Part shown: piece after piece, positions 1-8,986 of the stretch | How positions within the stretch are numbered: the stretch's first letter is position 1 | How the letters are laid out: every line of letters starts with the position of its first letter | Source: Clostridium arbusti SL206 | Lineage (GTDB): Bacteria > Bacillota > Clostridia > Clostridiales > Clostridiaceae | Reading direction: 5' to 3' | NCBI RefSeq assembly: GCF_000246895.1 | Contig: NZ_BAEV01000014.1 | Coordinates: 1-51,561 of the forward strand | Length of the DNA: 51,561 bases | Translations under genes and position numbers: made by a program | The notes under the pieces: model-generated | What the model saw: the letters and a program-made list of their open reading frames with translations, nothing else | Databases searched by the model: none | Told to the model about the DNA's origin: nothing

Positions 1-67
1 ATTAATAGTAGCTATTTATCATATATAAATTGACTAACAAAGGAAAAAACTGTAAGTAGTAATTAAA

Positions 68-134
68 TTAACTTTAAATAATATAAAGCTGACTAATAGT
101 AACTTCATTGCAGCTTTATATTATTTAAAGTTAA
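68..134 (-). terminator. Long inverted repeat at the 3' end of xpt
   Basis: A perfect 23-bp inverted repeat pairs 68-90 with 112-134 around a 21-nt loop. It overlaps the xpt stop codon. The minus-strand transcript would leave the stem into a T-rich stretch, so it probably terminates xpt. Confidence 0.6.
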
Positions 135-693
135 CTGTATTATTAGACATACTTTCTACTATTGCTAAGGATTGAAGTTCTACACCACATTCCTCTATCA
201 TTTTTCTTCCACCTTGAAATGACTTTTCAATTACAATTCCCATACCAGAGACTTCTGCCCCAGATTGTCTTACTATATTAATCAAACCCAGTGCTGCACT
301 TCCGCTAGCAAGAAAATCATCAATAATAAGAACTTTATCATCACTATTTATGTATTTCTTTGAAATCCTTATTTTATAAGTTTTTTCTTTAGTAAAAGAA
401 TATACTTCTGCTTCATAGGTATCTTTATCAAGATTTGTTGCATTATGTTTCTTTGCGAATATAACAGGAATATTATTAAAATGCTGTGCTGCTATACAAG
501 CTATACCTATACCTGATGCTTCCACTGTAAGTATTTTAGTTATTTCTTTATCTCTAAATCTATTTCTAAACTCTTTTCCCATTTCATTAAAAAGTGGTAT
601 ATCCATTTGATGATTTAAAAAACTGTCCACCTTCAAAATTCTGTCTTCAATTACAACTCCATCTTGTAATATTCTCTTCTTTAAAAGTTCCAT
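121..693 (-). CDS. xpt: Xanthine phosphoribosyltransferase
   Basis: Purine salvage enzyme converting xanthine and PRPP to XMP in the cytoplasm. The 190-residue length matches the Xpt family. The PRPP-binding loop is clear at about residues 121-133 (VLIIDDFLASGSA), and the N-terminal MELLKKRIL is typical. In many Firmicutes xpt follows a purine riboswitch, but the 70 bases between this gene and the ABC exporter gene show no such aptamer, so it may be read from the upstream gene's transcript. The family assignment is secure; regulation is not visible. Confidence 0.95.
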   Translation of the reverse strand: MELLKKRILQDGVVIEDRILKVDSFLNHQMDIPLFNEMGKEFRNRFRDKEITKILTVEASGIGIACIAAQHFNNIPVIFAKKHNATNLDKDTYEAEVYSFTKEKTYKIRISKKYINSDDKVLIIDDFLASGSAALGLINIVRQSGAEVSGMGIVIEKSFQGGRKMIEECGVELQSLAIVESMSNNTVNFK

Positions 694-763
694 TTAATCT
701 AATCCCTTCTTTAATATAATATAAAAAATCTATAAGTTTAACACAGTTACCTAATAATTTTGT

Positions 764-2503
764 TTATTTCAACACTTCAAATTGCATATTGTAAAGTCCT
801 GCATATATGCCGTTTTTCGCAATTAATTCCTTATGATTTCCCTTTTCCTGTATTCCCTCATCTGTAAGAACTATTATTTCATCTGCATTTCTTATGGTAC
901 TTAATCTGTGTGCAATGACAATAGTTGTCCTATCTTTTGAAAGTTCCTCTAAAGACTTTTGAATAAACTTTTCACTCTCATTATCAAGAGCTGAAGTAGC
1001 CTCATCTAATATTAGCATTGGAGGATTCTTAAGAAATACTCTAGCTATAGATAATCTTTGCTTTTGACCACCAGAAAGTTTAACGCCTCTTTCTCCCACA
1101 AAAGTATTATAGCCATATTCTAGAGTCAAAATAAAATCATGTATATTTGCTTTCTTAGCAGCTTCTATTATTTCTTCCTCTGAAGCATCCTGTTTACCAT
1201 AAGCTATATTTTCTTTTATAGTTCCACCAAACATGTATACATCCTGCTGCACTAATCCTATAGAATTTCTCAATGAACTTAATTTTATATCCTTTATATC
1301 AATTCCATCTACAGTTATCCTACCCTTAGTTGCTTCATAAAATCTTGGTATAAGATTACAAAATGTAGTTTTACCTCCTCCAGAAGGACCTACCAGGGCA
1401 ATATTTTTACCAGCTGTTATATCTAAATTTATATCATCTAAAATAATAGTTTTAGCATCATATCCAAAAGAAACATGTTCAAATTTAATATTACCTTTTG
1501 GATTATCAATTTCCACTGCATCCTCTTTATCTATAATAGTTGGCTTTGTATTAATGATTTGTAAAAACCTATCAAAGCCTGTAATTCCCCTTTGAAATTG
1601 TTCAGTGAAATTTACTAATTTATCAATAGGATTTAAAAATATATTTATGTATAAGATGTAAACTACGAGATCTGATATACTTAATAGAGATTTACTTATA
1701 AATATTCCACCTGCAAGTATAGCTGCAAGATATAATATTCCTTGAAAAAAACCATTCCCACTATAGTATTTACCCATTATAAAATAGCTTTCTTCTTTAG
1801 TCTTTAAAAACTCTTTATTACCTTTTTTGAATTTCTTTGCTTCAACTTTCTCATTGGCAAAAGACTTTACAACTCTTATGCCTGAAAGACTATCCTGTAC
1901 AACAGAATTTACATCCGCAATTGTCTCTCTGTTTCTCATGAATACATCTTTCATTCTATTGTTATAGAAAATAGAAAAATAAACCATTAATAATGTAATA
2001 AATAAAAGAATAAGCGTTATTGGAACATTAACATTTAAAAGTATAATAAAAGATCCTGTTATCTTTAAAATAGAAATAAATAAATCCTCTGGTCCATGGT
2101 GAGCTAATTCAGATATATCAAAAAGATCTGTTATTATTCTAGACATAAGTGTCCCAGTGTTATTATTATCGTAATATGAAAATGGTAATTTTTGAAAGTG
2201 ATCAAAAAGATCCCTCCTCATATTTGCTTCCATCTTAGCTCCCATAATGTGTCCCCAAGATGTTATAAAATACTGACAAAAATATCTTATAATATACATT
2301 ATTAATAAAGCTAAACCTATTATTAAGACATATCTTAGTATCTTATTTGCGTCTTTTAAAACATATACATTATTTAATAAAAATCTTACTATAATAGGGA
2401 AAACAAGATCTATTGCAGACAAAATCAATGCACAAAACATATCTGCAAAAAATAACCTTTTATAAGGTTTATAGTATTGAAAGAACTTATTCAAACTCTT
2501 CAT
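764..2503 (-). CDS. ABC exporter, fused permease and ATPase
   Basis: A half-transporter of 579 residues with an N-terminal six-helix exporter domain (about 1-310) and a C-terminal ATPase. The ATPase shows Walker A GPSGGGKTT at 372-380, signature LSGGQ at 476-480 and Walker B ending in D500-E501. It belongs to the MsbA/lipid-multidrug exporter type and would act in the cytoplasmic membrane as a homodimer or with a partner; no partner gene is adjacent. The substrate cannot be told from sequence. The gene lies 70 bp upstream of xpt on the same strand and may be co-transcribed with it. Confidence 0.9.
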   Translation of the reverse strand: MKSLNKFFQYYKPYKRLFFADMFCALILSAIDLVFPIIVRFLLNNVYVLKDANKILRYVLIIGLALLIMYIIRYFCQYFITSWGHIMGAKMEANMRRDLFDHFQKLPFSYYDNNNTGTLMSRIITDLFDISELAHHGPEDLFISILKITGSFIILLNVNVPITLILLFITLLMVYFSIFYNNRMKDVFMRNRETIADVNSVVQDSLSGIRVVKSFANEKVEAKKFKKGNKEFLKTKEESYFIMGKYYSGNGFFQGILYLAAILAGGIFISKSLLSISDLVVYILYINIFLNPIDKLVNFTEQFQRGITGFDRFLQIINTKPTIIDKEDAVEIDNPKGNIKFEHVSFGYDAKTIILDDINLDITAGKNIALVGPSGGGKTTFCNLIPRFYEATKGRITVDGIDIKDIKLSSLRNSIGLVQQDVYMFGGTIKENIAYGKQDASEEEIIEAAKKANIHDFILTLEYGYNTFVGERGVKLSGGQKQRLSIARVFLKNPPMLILDEATSALDNESEKFIQKSLEELSKDRTTIVIAHRLSTIRNADEIIVLTDEGIQEKGNHKELIAKNGIYAGLYNMQFEVLK

Positions 2504-2825
2504 TTTTATCCTCCTTGACTAATTTGTATATAAATATCTCCTATTTAATAATTACAACAACTATTTCTGCCATAGAAATTCTTTTTGGAGATTAATTCTA
2601 TTATTAAATATTTGCATATATTATGAAATGCTTTAATAAAGCCATAGTAAATAAGTTAACATTTTATAAAAAAATAATCAACAGAATTTAAATTATTTTT
2701 TATAAGTCTAAATTTACAGCTTGGATATATTTCCTTTGTACCCTCCAATTTCCTTGAATATCATTATCTAAATTACACAATATACTATTGTAACACAAAC
2801 AATTAATCAAAAGGAGATGGAACAC
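2504..2825. other. Intergenic region between divergent genes
   Basis: This 322-bp AT-rich gap separates the minus-strand ABC exporter gene from the plus-strand spore protein gene. The only things I can support are the candidate sporulation promoter at 2755-2787 and the ribosome binding site AAGGAG at 2811-2816. Confidence 0.5.
2755..2787 (+). promoter_or_regulatory. Candidate sigma-G-type promoter for the spore protein gene
   Basis: TGAATA at 2755-2760 resembles the sigma-G -35 element. An AT-rich CAATATACTA follows with roughly 17-20 bp spacing. The -10 match is imperfect; the assignment leans on the downstream gene being a forespore product. Confidence 0.35.
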
Positions 2826-3029
2826 ATGTCAAATAGAAGTAATAGAGTTTTGGTACCCGAAGCAAAGGAAGCTTTAAACAAATTTAAATTGGAAGCAGCT
2901 CACGAAGTTGGAACTCCTTTATCAGAAGGATACAATGGAGATCTTACTTCAAGACAAAATGGTTCTGTTGGTGGTCAAATGGTTAAAAAGATGGTTCAGG
3001 ATTATGAAAACAAATTAAGTGGCAAATAA
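2826..3029 (+). CDS. Alpha/beta-type small acid-soluble spore protein
   Basis: DNA-binding protein made in the forespore that coats spore DNA and protects it from UV and heat. The 67 residues contain the family's signatures: an N-terminal segment ending in KFKLEAAHEVG, with the E-I/V-G germination-protease cleavage region, and a C-terminal GSVGGQMVKKMVQ motif. The start is set at the ATG at 2826 because AAGGAG (2811-2816) lies 9 bases upstream; the in-frame ATG at 2817 overlaps that ribosome binding site. It is monocistronic and is followed by a strong terminator. Confidence 0.95.
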   Translation: MSNRSNRVLVPEAKEALNKFKLEAAHEVGTPLSEGYNGDLTSRQNGSVGGQMVKKMVQDYENKLSGK

Positions 3030-3053
3030 TCTTATAATCTTTTTAACAAACTT

Positions 3054-3089
3054 TAGACACGTAGATTAATCTACGTGTCTATTATTTTT
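3054..3089 (+). terminator. Intrinsic terminator of the spore protein gene
   Basis: A perfect 14-bp palindrome (3054-3067 with 3068-3081) is followed by a T-rich tail. Confidence 0.85.
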
Positions 3090-3273
3090 AATAGATTCAA
3101 ATACTTAAAAAAGCTATAAATATTTTAATTTATAAATACTTCTTAACTGTATTTAAACAACTCATATATAAGTATTTTATTAACCTTTTTGTTAGATTTT
3201 CATAAAATAAAAAATATACATTTGTAGAATTTATGATTTGTAATATACTATAAATATAGAGGGGGTGTAAAAT

Positions 3274-3679
3274 ATGAATTTAAGACATTTAATTAGTCCT
3301 TTAGGAATATTAACTGGTATAAGTTTCATATTTGCTTTACTTAATTTTTATAAAATTTATTAATAAAAATTATATTAACAAATTATGTAAAGATAAAAAA
3401 CAGTTTACTACCTATTATAGAAAAATAATGAAAGTTATAGTTAAAAATCACAAGTTAGCTGGTATTATCACATTTATCTTTCTAGTATTACATTTTTCTA
3501 TTTCCTACATATCAAACAGAATTAAAATAACTGGACTAATAGCAGCAACAATTATGCTCATAATAGTAATTTTAGGTATATACGCTAAATTAAATAAGAA
3601 AGTAAAAGGTACTTGGCTTACTGTGCATAGAACTTTAGCTTTTATTTTAATAGTAGCAATAATATTTCACATTCTATAA
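3274..3679 (+). pseudogene. Small putative two-heme membrane protein, frameshifted
   Basis: Two overlapping frames together make one plausible protein. The first starts at ATG 3274 behind a GAGGGGGTG ribosome binding site and stops at 3363. The second stays open to 3679. Removing one base from the A4 run near 3351-3355 joins them into about 134 residues with four predicted membrane helices. Helices 2 and 4 each carry His-x13-His (NHKLAG to LHFS, and VHRTLA to FHIL). That spacing is known from the bis-His b-type heme ligands of ferric-reductase-like cytochromes. I infer a small membrane cytochrome b. The break may be a sequencing error, because the distal frame is intact. Confidence 0.6.
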
Positions 3680-3690
3680 ATATAAGCAAA

Positions 3691-3737
3691 AGGGTCTGTA
3701 TATCTCTCGAAAACAATTTTTGAGATATACAGACCTT
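3691..3737. terminator. Bidirectional terminator between convergent genes
   Basis: A 14-bp stem pairs 3693-3706 with 3722-3735. It has A-rich and T-rich flanks and serves both the plus-strand membrane gene and metY. Confidence 0.8.
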
Positions 3738-3759
3738 TATTTCAAGTTAAAAATACATA

Positions 3760-5043
3760 CTATGCTTGTTCTAGAGCCTGATTTAAATCATAAATTAAAT
3801 CATCTACACCTTCAACACCAATTGAAAGTCTTATAAGATCTGGAGTAACTCCAGCAGCTTTTTGCTCTTCTGCATTAAGTTCTGCATGTGTTGTACTTGA
3901 AGGGTGAATTACAAGTGATTTTGCATCTGCTACATTTGCAAGTAAAGAGAATAATTTAACGCTATTTATAAATTTCTTTCCAGCTTCAAGTCCGCCTTTT
4001 ATACCAAAAGTGAATATTGAACCTGCACCTTTTGGCAAGTATTTTTCAGCTAGGCCCTTGTATGGACTATCTGGTAATTCAGGATAATTTACCCATGAAA
4101 CTTTTGGATGTTTGCTTAAGAAATCTACTATCTTTCTTGTATTTGATACATGTCTTTCTACTCTCAATGATAGTGATTCTAATCCTTGAAGGAACAAGAA
4201 TGCACTTTGAGGAGCAAGGGTTGCACCAGTATTTCTTAAAAGTTGTACTCTAGCCTTTAAAGCAAAAGCAGGAGCTCCTAAATCTGCGTATACAAGTCCA
4301 TTATAGCTCTTATCTGGTGTTGTGAAATCTGGAAATTTGCCACTTGCTTTCCAATCAAATTTACCACCATCAACTATAATTCCACCAATTGTAGTTCCGT
4401 GTCCACCAATAAATTTAGTTGCAGAGTGTACAACTACGTCAGCTCCAAATTCTATTGGTCTTACAAGGTATGGAGTCCCAAATGTATTATCTATGATTAA
4501 TGGTATTTTATTTTCATGTGCGATATTCGCTACTGCTTCTATATCCAATACATTAATTCTTGGATTTCCTATTGTTTCAGCATAAACTGCTTTTGTTTTA
4601 GGAGTAATAGCTTTTCTTATATTTTCAGTATCATCTGGATCAACAAATACTACTTTTATGCCAAGCTTCTTTAAAGTTACTGAAAATAGTTCATAAGTCC
4701 CACCATATAATGTACTTACTGATACTATTTCATCGCCTGAATTAGCTACATTAAGTATAGCATATGTTATTGCTGCAAGACCTGATGCTGTTGCAAGACC
4801 AGCAACTCCACCTTCAAGTTCTGCTACTCTTTTTTCAAAAACATCAGTAGTTGGATTCATTATTCTTCCATAAACATTACCTGATTCTTTTAACTGAAAC
4901 AGATTTGCTGCATTATCTGCATCTTTAAATACAAATGATGTTGTTTGATAAATGGGAACTGCTCTTGACCTTGTTGTTGGATCTACTTCTTGACCTGCAT
5001 GTACTTGTAATGTTTCAAAACTATACTTTCTCTCTTCACTCAT
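3760..5043 (-). CDS. metY: O-acetylhomoserine sulfhydrylase
   Basis: PLP enzyme that makes homocysteine from O-acetylhomoserine and sulfide, giving direct sulfhydrylation in methionine synthesis. The 427-residue length is typical of MetY, which is longer than cystathionine synthases. The PLP lysine is K210 in [14 protein letters not shown], and the YGRIMNPT motif lies at about 58-65. Its acetylated substrate matches the acetyl-type MetA encoded next door, 127 bp upstream. A good sigma-A promoter in that gap (5120-5148) suggests that metY is transcribed on its own as well as by read-through from metA. Confidence 0.95.
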   Translation of the reverse strand: MSEERKYSFETLQVHAGQEVDPTTRSRAVPIYQTTSFVFKDADNAANLFQLKESGNVYGRIMNPTTDVFEKRVAELEGGVAGLATASGLAAITYAILNVANSGDEIVSVSTLYGGTYELFSVTLKKLGIKVVFVDPDDTENIRKAITPKTKAVYAETIGNPRINVLDIEAVANIAHENKIPLIIDNTFGTPYLVRPIEFGADVVVHSATKFIGGHGTTIGGIIVDGGKFDWKASGKFPDFTTPDKSYNGLVYADLGAPAFALKARVQLLRNTGATLAPQSAFLFLQGLESLSLRVERHVSNTRKIVDFLSKHPKVSWVNYPELPDSPYKGLAEKYLPKGAGSIFTFGIKGGLEAGKKFINSVKLFSLLANVADAKSLVIHPSSTTHAELNAEEQKAAGVTPDLIRLSIGVEGVDDLIYDLNQALEQA

Positions 5044-5119
5044 TTTTAATTACTCCTTTTATATTATATTTTATATATTTTTCATAAACGCAATTCTTAA
5101 ATTCAACCTTAATTTTTAT

Positions 5120-5148
5120 TATGTATGAATCCTACAAATCACTGTCAA
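5120..5148 (-). promoter_or_regulatory. Sigma-A promoter for metY
   Basis: Read on the minus strand, TTGACA (5143-5148) is followed after exactly 17 bp by TACATA (5120-5125). It lies between metA and metY, downstream of the SAM riboswitch. Confidence 0.65.
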
Positions 5149-5170
5149 TGAAAATATATAATTATTTTTA

Positions 5171-6088
5171 TTATAAGATTTTATCTAAATCATAAGGTGT
5201 TTCTTGATATACATAGTAGTTTAACCAATTGGAAAACAAAAGGTTAGAATGTCCTCTCCATTTAACTATTGGAGTCTTTTTAGGATCATCTTCCGGAAAA
5301 TAATTTTTCGGTATTTGAATTTTTTCATTATTAGAAACATCTCTGTCATATTCAGCCTTTAAGGTCAAAGGATCATATTCTGAATGCCCCATAACAAAAA
5401 TCTGACGACCATGCTTTGCTGCTACTATATATATACCTGCATCTTCGGATTCAGATAAAATTTTTAAAGATTTAATTTTTTCAATGTCTTTTCTTCTTAC
5501 TTCCGTATGTCTAGAATGTGGAGCGAAGAATTCATCATCAAATCCTTTTAATAGATTCACATTTTTTTCAGTTATTTTATGTGAAAAAACTCCAAACATT
5601 TTTTCAGCAAGAGGATATTTTCTTATGTTGTAATGATAATATAGCCCTGCTTGTGCTCCCCAACATATATGAAACGTTGAGTAGACATTGCTTAGACTCC
5701 ACTCCATAATTTCAACTAATTCATTCCAATAATCTACCTCTTTAAAATCAATCTGCTCTACAGGAGCCCCTGTAATTATCATACCATCAAACTTTTTATA
5801 CTTTATATCATCAAAGGTTTCATAATATTTAAACAGATATTCTTCTGAAGTATTTTTTGAAAAATGGGTTTTAGGATATATCAAAGTTACATCCACTTGT
5901 AAAGGTGAATTACTTAGAAGTCTCAATATTTGAGTCTCAGTTGTAATTTTAATTGGCATTAAATTTAGTATTACTATACTAAGTGGTCTTATATCCTGCT
6001 TATTAGCACGATTTTCATCCATTGCAAATATATTTTCATCATTTAAAACTTTGGCAGCTGGAAGATTATCTGGTATATTTATAGGCAA
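5171..6088 (-). CDS. metA: Homoserine O-acetyltransferase, MetA type
   Basis: Activates homoserine for methionine synthesis. The 305 residues match the MetA (HTS) family, with the catalytic cysteine C142 in [11 protein letters not shown]. Residue 111 is Glu (GAPVEQIDF). Published work on this family ties Glu111 to acetyl-CoA and Gly111 to succinyl-CoA, so I call it an acetyltransferase, consistent with the neighbouring MetY. The ribosome binding site GGGGGTGAG lies just upstream. Transcription starts some 350 bp upstream and passes through a SAM-I riboswitch. Confidence 0.93.
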   Translation of the reverse strand: MPINIPDNLPAAKVLNDENIFAMDENRANKQDIRPLSIVILNLMPIKITTETQILRLLSNSPLQVDVTLIYPKTHFSKNTSEEYLFKYYETFDDIKYKKFDGMIITGAPVEQIDFKEVDYWNELVEIMEWSLSNVYSTFHICWGAQAGLYYHYNIRKYPLAEKMFGVFSHKITEKNVNLLKGFDDEFFAPHSRHTEVRRKDIEKIKSLKILSESEDAGIYIVAAKHGRQIFVMGHSEYDPLTLKAEYDRDVSNNEKIQIPKNYFPEDDPKKTPIVKWRGHSNLLFSNWLNYYVYQETPYDLDKIL

Positions 6089-6263
6089 CTACTCACCCCC
6101 CCATAAAAATGAATACTACAATTTAATCATATTCTCGTTTTCACATTTGTTTAATAGGTTATTATAGAGAATATATTGCAAAATTACAATACAAACCATA
6201 ACATTATAAATTTATTAGATTAATAGCATAATCCTATAAAAAATTTATAATTTCCTATGAATT

Positions 6264-6295
6264 AAAAAAGTTGTTTTTCTATAAGAAAAACAACT
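6264..6295 (-). terminator. Riboswitch-controlled terminator of metA
   Basis: A 12-bp stem (6269-6280 with 6284-6295) has a 3-base loop and is followed on the minus strand by six T's. It is the expression platform of the SAM-I riboswitch. Confidence 0.9.
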
Positions 6296-6316
6296 TAGCT
6301 AGCTAAAATAGTTTTT

Positions 6317-6420
6317 CTTATCTTTCAGAAACAATCTGCTGGAATTAACACCATGCATTAAAATAAAAAATGCTGGTTGTCGGGTTTCAACGGGCCAGTC
6401 CCTCTACCTCTCTCGATAAG
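6317..6420 (-). promoter_or_regulatory. SAM-I (S-box) riboswitch aptamer
   Basis: The minus strand reads CTTATCGAGAGAGG, then GGGACTGGCCC and GAAACCCGACAACC, the conserved S-box core. P1 pairs 6415-6420 with 6317-6322. The 3' strand of P1 and the bases after it (6311-6321) are perfectly complementary over 11 bases to the upstream arm of the terminator (6281-6291). The antiterminator is therefore visible. High SAM stabilises P1, frees the terminator and shuts metA off. Confidence 0.96.
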
Positions 6421-6439
6421 ATTTTATTTGATTTACTTT

Positions 6440-6468
6440 ATAATAAATCAAAATATATATTTTGTCAA
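6440..6468 (-). promoter_or_regulatory. Sigma-A promoter for the S-box metA transcript
   Basis: On the minus strand TTGACA (6463-6468) and TATTAT (6440-6445) are separated by 17 bp, placing the transcript start just before the riboswitch. Confidence 0.7.
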
Positions 6469-6509
6469 TAATCATTTTAAATATAAAAATAATTTTTTAA
6501 TTTATTCCT

Positions 6510-6722
6510 TTACTTCCAGATATCTTTAGTTAATTCTTTAATTTCAGCTTTTCTCTTTAAGGTTTCTGCTAGATCTATAGAAATTATTTTCCCTTTTATT
6601 TGAAGTACATCTCCTTCTTTTAATTCTTTAGGCAACTTTGACATTTTGATATTTACCATAGTTCTATCATTCTTTTCACATACAGCATACTTACCTTCAA
6701 ATCTATCTACAACAACTTTCAT
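6510..6722 (-). CDS. DUF3006 family protein
   Basis: A 70-residue basic protein of unknown role. The opening MKVVVDRFEGKYAVCE and the central LPKELKEGDVL match the DUF3006 family common in clostridia. The composition suggests a small beta-barrel. A good ribosome binding site (GAGGGGAT) precedes the ATG. It stands alone between the metA leader and the sugar-acid island. No signal peptide or membrane segment is seen. Confidence 0.8.
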   Translation of the reverse strand: MKVVVDRFEGKYAVCEKNDRTMVNIKMSKLPKELKEGDVLQIKGKIISIDLAETLKRKAEIKELTKDIWK

Positions 6723-6821
6723 TATATCCCCTCTATTATTTTACTAATTTTATACAATTAATTTTACAAATAATTGTATCACACTTCTAATCTATCATAT
6801 TATAACCTTTTCCATTACTAT

Positions 6822-6877
6822 AATAGAGTTAAGCACAAAAAATAATTGAATTTTCAGTGTTTAACTCTATTTTTTTG
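6822..6877. terminator. Hairpin downstream of kduD
   Basis: An 11-bp stem (6822-6832 with 6861-6871) is followed by T's on the plus strand. It probably ends the kduD transcript or blocks antisense reading; the minus-strand T-tail is weak. Confidence 0.5.
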
Positions 6878-6946
6878 TAATTCAATAAGAAATTCTTAAT
6901 TGAAAACTATTTTAATATAATATTTTTTCTAAGTAACTGTTGTACT

Positions 6947-7705
6947 CTATCTTCCTAAATATCCCCCATCTATAGGAATAACCGTACCATTTAGATAATC
7001 AGAAGCCTTAGAAGCTAAAAATATAGTTATTCCCTTTATATCTTCAGAAGTTCCCCATCTTCCCTGTGGTATTCTTGAAAGGATCTCATGATTTCTACCT
7101 TCATCATTTATTAGCTTTGTATTCATAGTAGTATCCATATATCCTGGTGCAATGGCATTTATGTTAATTCCTCTACCAGCCCATTCATTTGAAAATGCCT
7201 TAGTAAGCTGAGCTACTCCACCTTTGCTTGCAGCATAAGCTGGTACAGTATACCCACCAAAGAAGCTTAGCATAGATGCAATATTTATAATCTTCCCACT
7301 ACCTTTTTCAAGCATTTTTATGCCAGCAAGCTTACACAATTGAAAAGTAGCTGTAAGATTTACGTTAATAACATCATCCCAATCCTCCATTGTAAATTCT
7401 TCACATTTATTTCTTCTTTGTATACCAGCACTATTTACCATTATATCTAAATTACCACCTAATTTATCTAAGCAGTAATTAAATAATTCTTCTAATCCAT
7501 ATCTATCGCCTATATCTCCTTTTACTGCATGGACTTTATATCCTAATTTTTTTAACTGTTCAGAAGTTCTATAGCATCTATCCGAAACACCTACAATAAC
7601 CACCTCTGCTCCAGCCTCTAATAGTCCTTCAGCCATTCCCTTTCCAAGGCCACTGCTGCCTCCTGTAACGATAGCTTTTTTACCTTTTAAATCAAAATAA
7701 TTCAT
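6947..7705 (-). CDS. kduD: 2-dehydro-3-deoxy-D-gluconate 5-dehydrogenase (SDR)
   Basis: Cytoplasmic short-chain dehydrogenase of 252 residues. It shows the NAD-binding GGSSGLGKG near residue 15, NSAGIQRR, and the catalytic Ser and YAASK in SMLSFFGGYTVPAYAASK. These stretches are characteristic of KduD, which interconverts 5-keto-KDG and KDG in pectin and hexuronate breakdown. The product feeds the KDG pathway shared with UxuA nearby. A mobile-element remnant ends 10 bp upstream of its ribosome binding site, so its leader includes that element. Its own promoter is not obvious. Confidence 0.88.
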   Translation of the reverse strand: MNYFDLKGKKAIVTGGSSGLGKGMAEGLLEAGAEVVIVGVSDRCYRTSEQLKKLGYKVHAVKGDIGDRYGLEELFNYCLDKLGGNLDIMVNSAGIQRRNKCEEFTMEDWDDVINVNLTATFQLCKLAGIKMLEKGSGKIINIASMLSFFGGYTVPAYAASKGGVAQLTKAFSNEWAGRGININAIAPGYMDTTMNTKLINDEGRNHEILSRIPQGRWGTSEDIKGITIFLASKASDYLNGTVIPIDGGYLGR

Positions 7706-7729
7706 ATGTAGCTCATCTCCTAAATATAA

Positions 7730-7784
7730 GGCACATTCAAATAAATAACTAGTCAGTATGCTAGCCTATTTATTTTCATATGCC
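7730..7784 (-). mobile_element. Non-autonomous element, copy A (55-bp deletion form)
   Basis: The ends GGCACATTCAAATAAATA and TATTTATTTTCATATGCC form an imperfect inverted repeat. TAA flanks both sides (7727-7729, 7785-7787). The interior is missing compared with the 157-bp copies, with the join at a CTATTT direct repeat. It lies in the kduD leader. Confidence 0.85.
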
Positions 7785-7815
7785 TAATTCTTTATTTATC
7801 ATAAATTTTATCACT

Positions 7816-7860
7816 AAAAATGAGAAAGAAGAATCTTTATCTATTCCTCTTTCCCATTTT
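7816..7860 (-). terminator. Terminator after the YiaK-like dehydrogenase gene
   Basis: An 18-bp stem (7817-7834 with 7843-7860), containing two G-U pairs in the minus-strand RNA, is followed by T's. It separates the YhcH/dehydrogenase unit from kduD. Confidence 0.75.
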
Positions 7861-7936
7861 TAATAGTTTGAAATTAATCATTGCAAACTACTATTTATAT
7901 ATAACAAGTAATTAAAATACTATATAGATTTAACTA

Positions 7937-8944
7937 TTACATATTCTTTATTTTTCCCCAAACATCTTCATCTACTGGTATTCCCTGTTCCAAGTTTCTC
8001 TCTCTAGTATTTAATGTTCTTTCTCCAGGATAGAATATTTCATTATTCTCATCAACTCTCTCAGAAGCTTTTACATCATTTAATACTTCATTTACTGCTG
8101 ATTTCAAGAATTCATTTCCTGCTATCTTTTCAGCATCAATAGCTATGAATATCTGTGACAATTGATACTCTGATGAACCATCTATCTTTCCTATTTTAGT
8201 AACAGAATTACCTCCTGATAATACTGTAGCTATAAGGTCTAACAATATTGATAACCCTGATCCTTTCCAATAACCTATAGGTAGAACTCTACCAGTTTTC
8301 TCAATTTCTCCTGGATCTGTAGTTATATTTCCCTTTGAATCATAGCCTCCAGGTATTGGTAATTGCTCATTGTTTAATTTAGTTACTTCAATTTTACCAT
8401 AGGAAAATTGAGCCATTGCCAAATCTACTACTACATGGTGTCCGCCTTCTCTTGGCACAGATAATATAAGTGGATTATTACCTATTCTACTATCTTTTGC
8501 ACCCCAAGCCGGCATATTTGTAAAGGTATTAGTCCAGCAAATACCGATACATCCTGCATCTGCTGCCTGCCAACCATAACTGCCGCCTCTCATCCAATGA
8601 TTAGTATTTTTTAATGCAATACAACCTATTGTATTTGTTTTTGCTAGTTCTATAGTTCTATCCATACAAAATTTAGCATTTAAATTTCCCATACCTATAT
8701 TTCCATCCCATTTTTCAAATGCTCCCATTCCTTCCACTTTAGTTGGAACAGCATTTACATCTATAAGTCCTTTATCTATATATTCTATTACCCTTGGAAA
8801 TCTAACATATCCATGAGAATAAACCCCATCACAGCTAGTCTCGGTAAATAATTGTGCTGATGTCTCTGCTCTTTCTTCACTAAATCCTTTTTTTATCAAT
8901 ATTCTTTTAAATTCACTTTTCATTTCTTCAAAAGAAACTCTCAT
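7937..8944 (-). CDS. YiaK-like 2,3-diketo-L-gulonate reductase family dehydrogenase
   Basis: NAD(P)-dependent oxidoreductase of the malate/L-lactate dehydrogenase-like (LDH2) family, 335 residues. The SCDGVYSHGYVRFPR segment near residue 40 and the NTNHWMRGGSYGWQAAD segment carry the catalytic histidines of this family. The closest known members act on 2,3-diketo-L-gulonate or related sugar acids (YiaK/DlgD). A YhcH/YiaL gene sits 42 bp upstream, the same pairing as yiaK-yiaL in E. coli, which supports a keto-sugar-acid substrate. The exact substrate remains an inference. Confidence 0.8.
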   Translation of the reverse strand: MRVSFEEMKSEFKRILIKKGFSEERAETSAQLFTETSCDGVYSHGYVRFPRVIEYIDKGLIDVNAVPTKVEGMGAFEKWDGNIGMGNLNAKFCMDRTIELAKTNTIGCIALKNTNHWMRGGSYGWQAADAGCIGICWTNTFTNMPAWGAKDSRIGNNPLILSVPREGGHHVVVDLAMAQFSYGKIEVTKLNNEQLPIPGGYDSKGNITTDPGEIEKTGRVLPIGYWKGSGLSILLDLIATVLSGGNSVTKIGKIDGSSEYQLSQIFIAIDAEKIAGNEFLKSAVNEVLNDVKASERVDENNEIFYPGERTLNTRERNLEQGIPVDEDVWGKIKNM

Positions 8945-8986
8945 AACGGTATCTCCCCTTTATATAAATAAATATTTTTTATATTA

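Noticed and set aside
694-763. Purine riboswitch before xpt
   Set aside because: The gap is only 70 bp and shows none of the conserved purine-aptamer loops.
2413-2595. Plus-strand open frame overlapping the ABC exporter start
   Set aside because: It lies mostly antisense to a well-supported gene, has no ribosome binding site and has no recognisable product.
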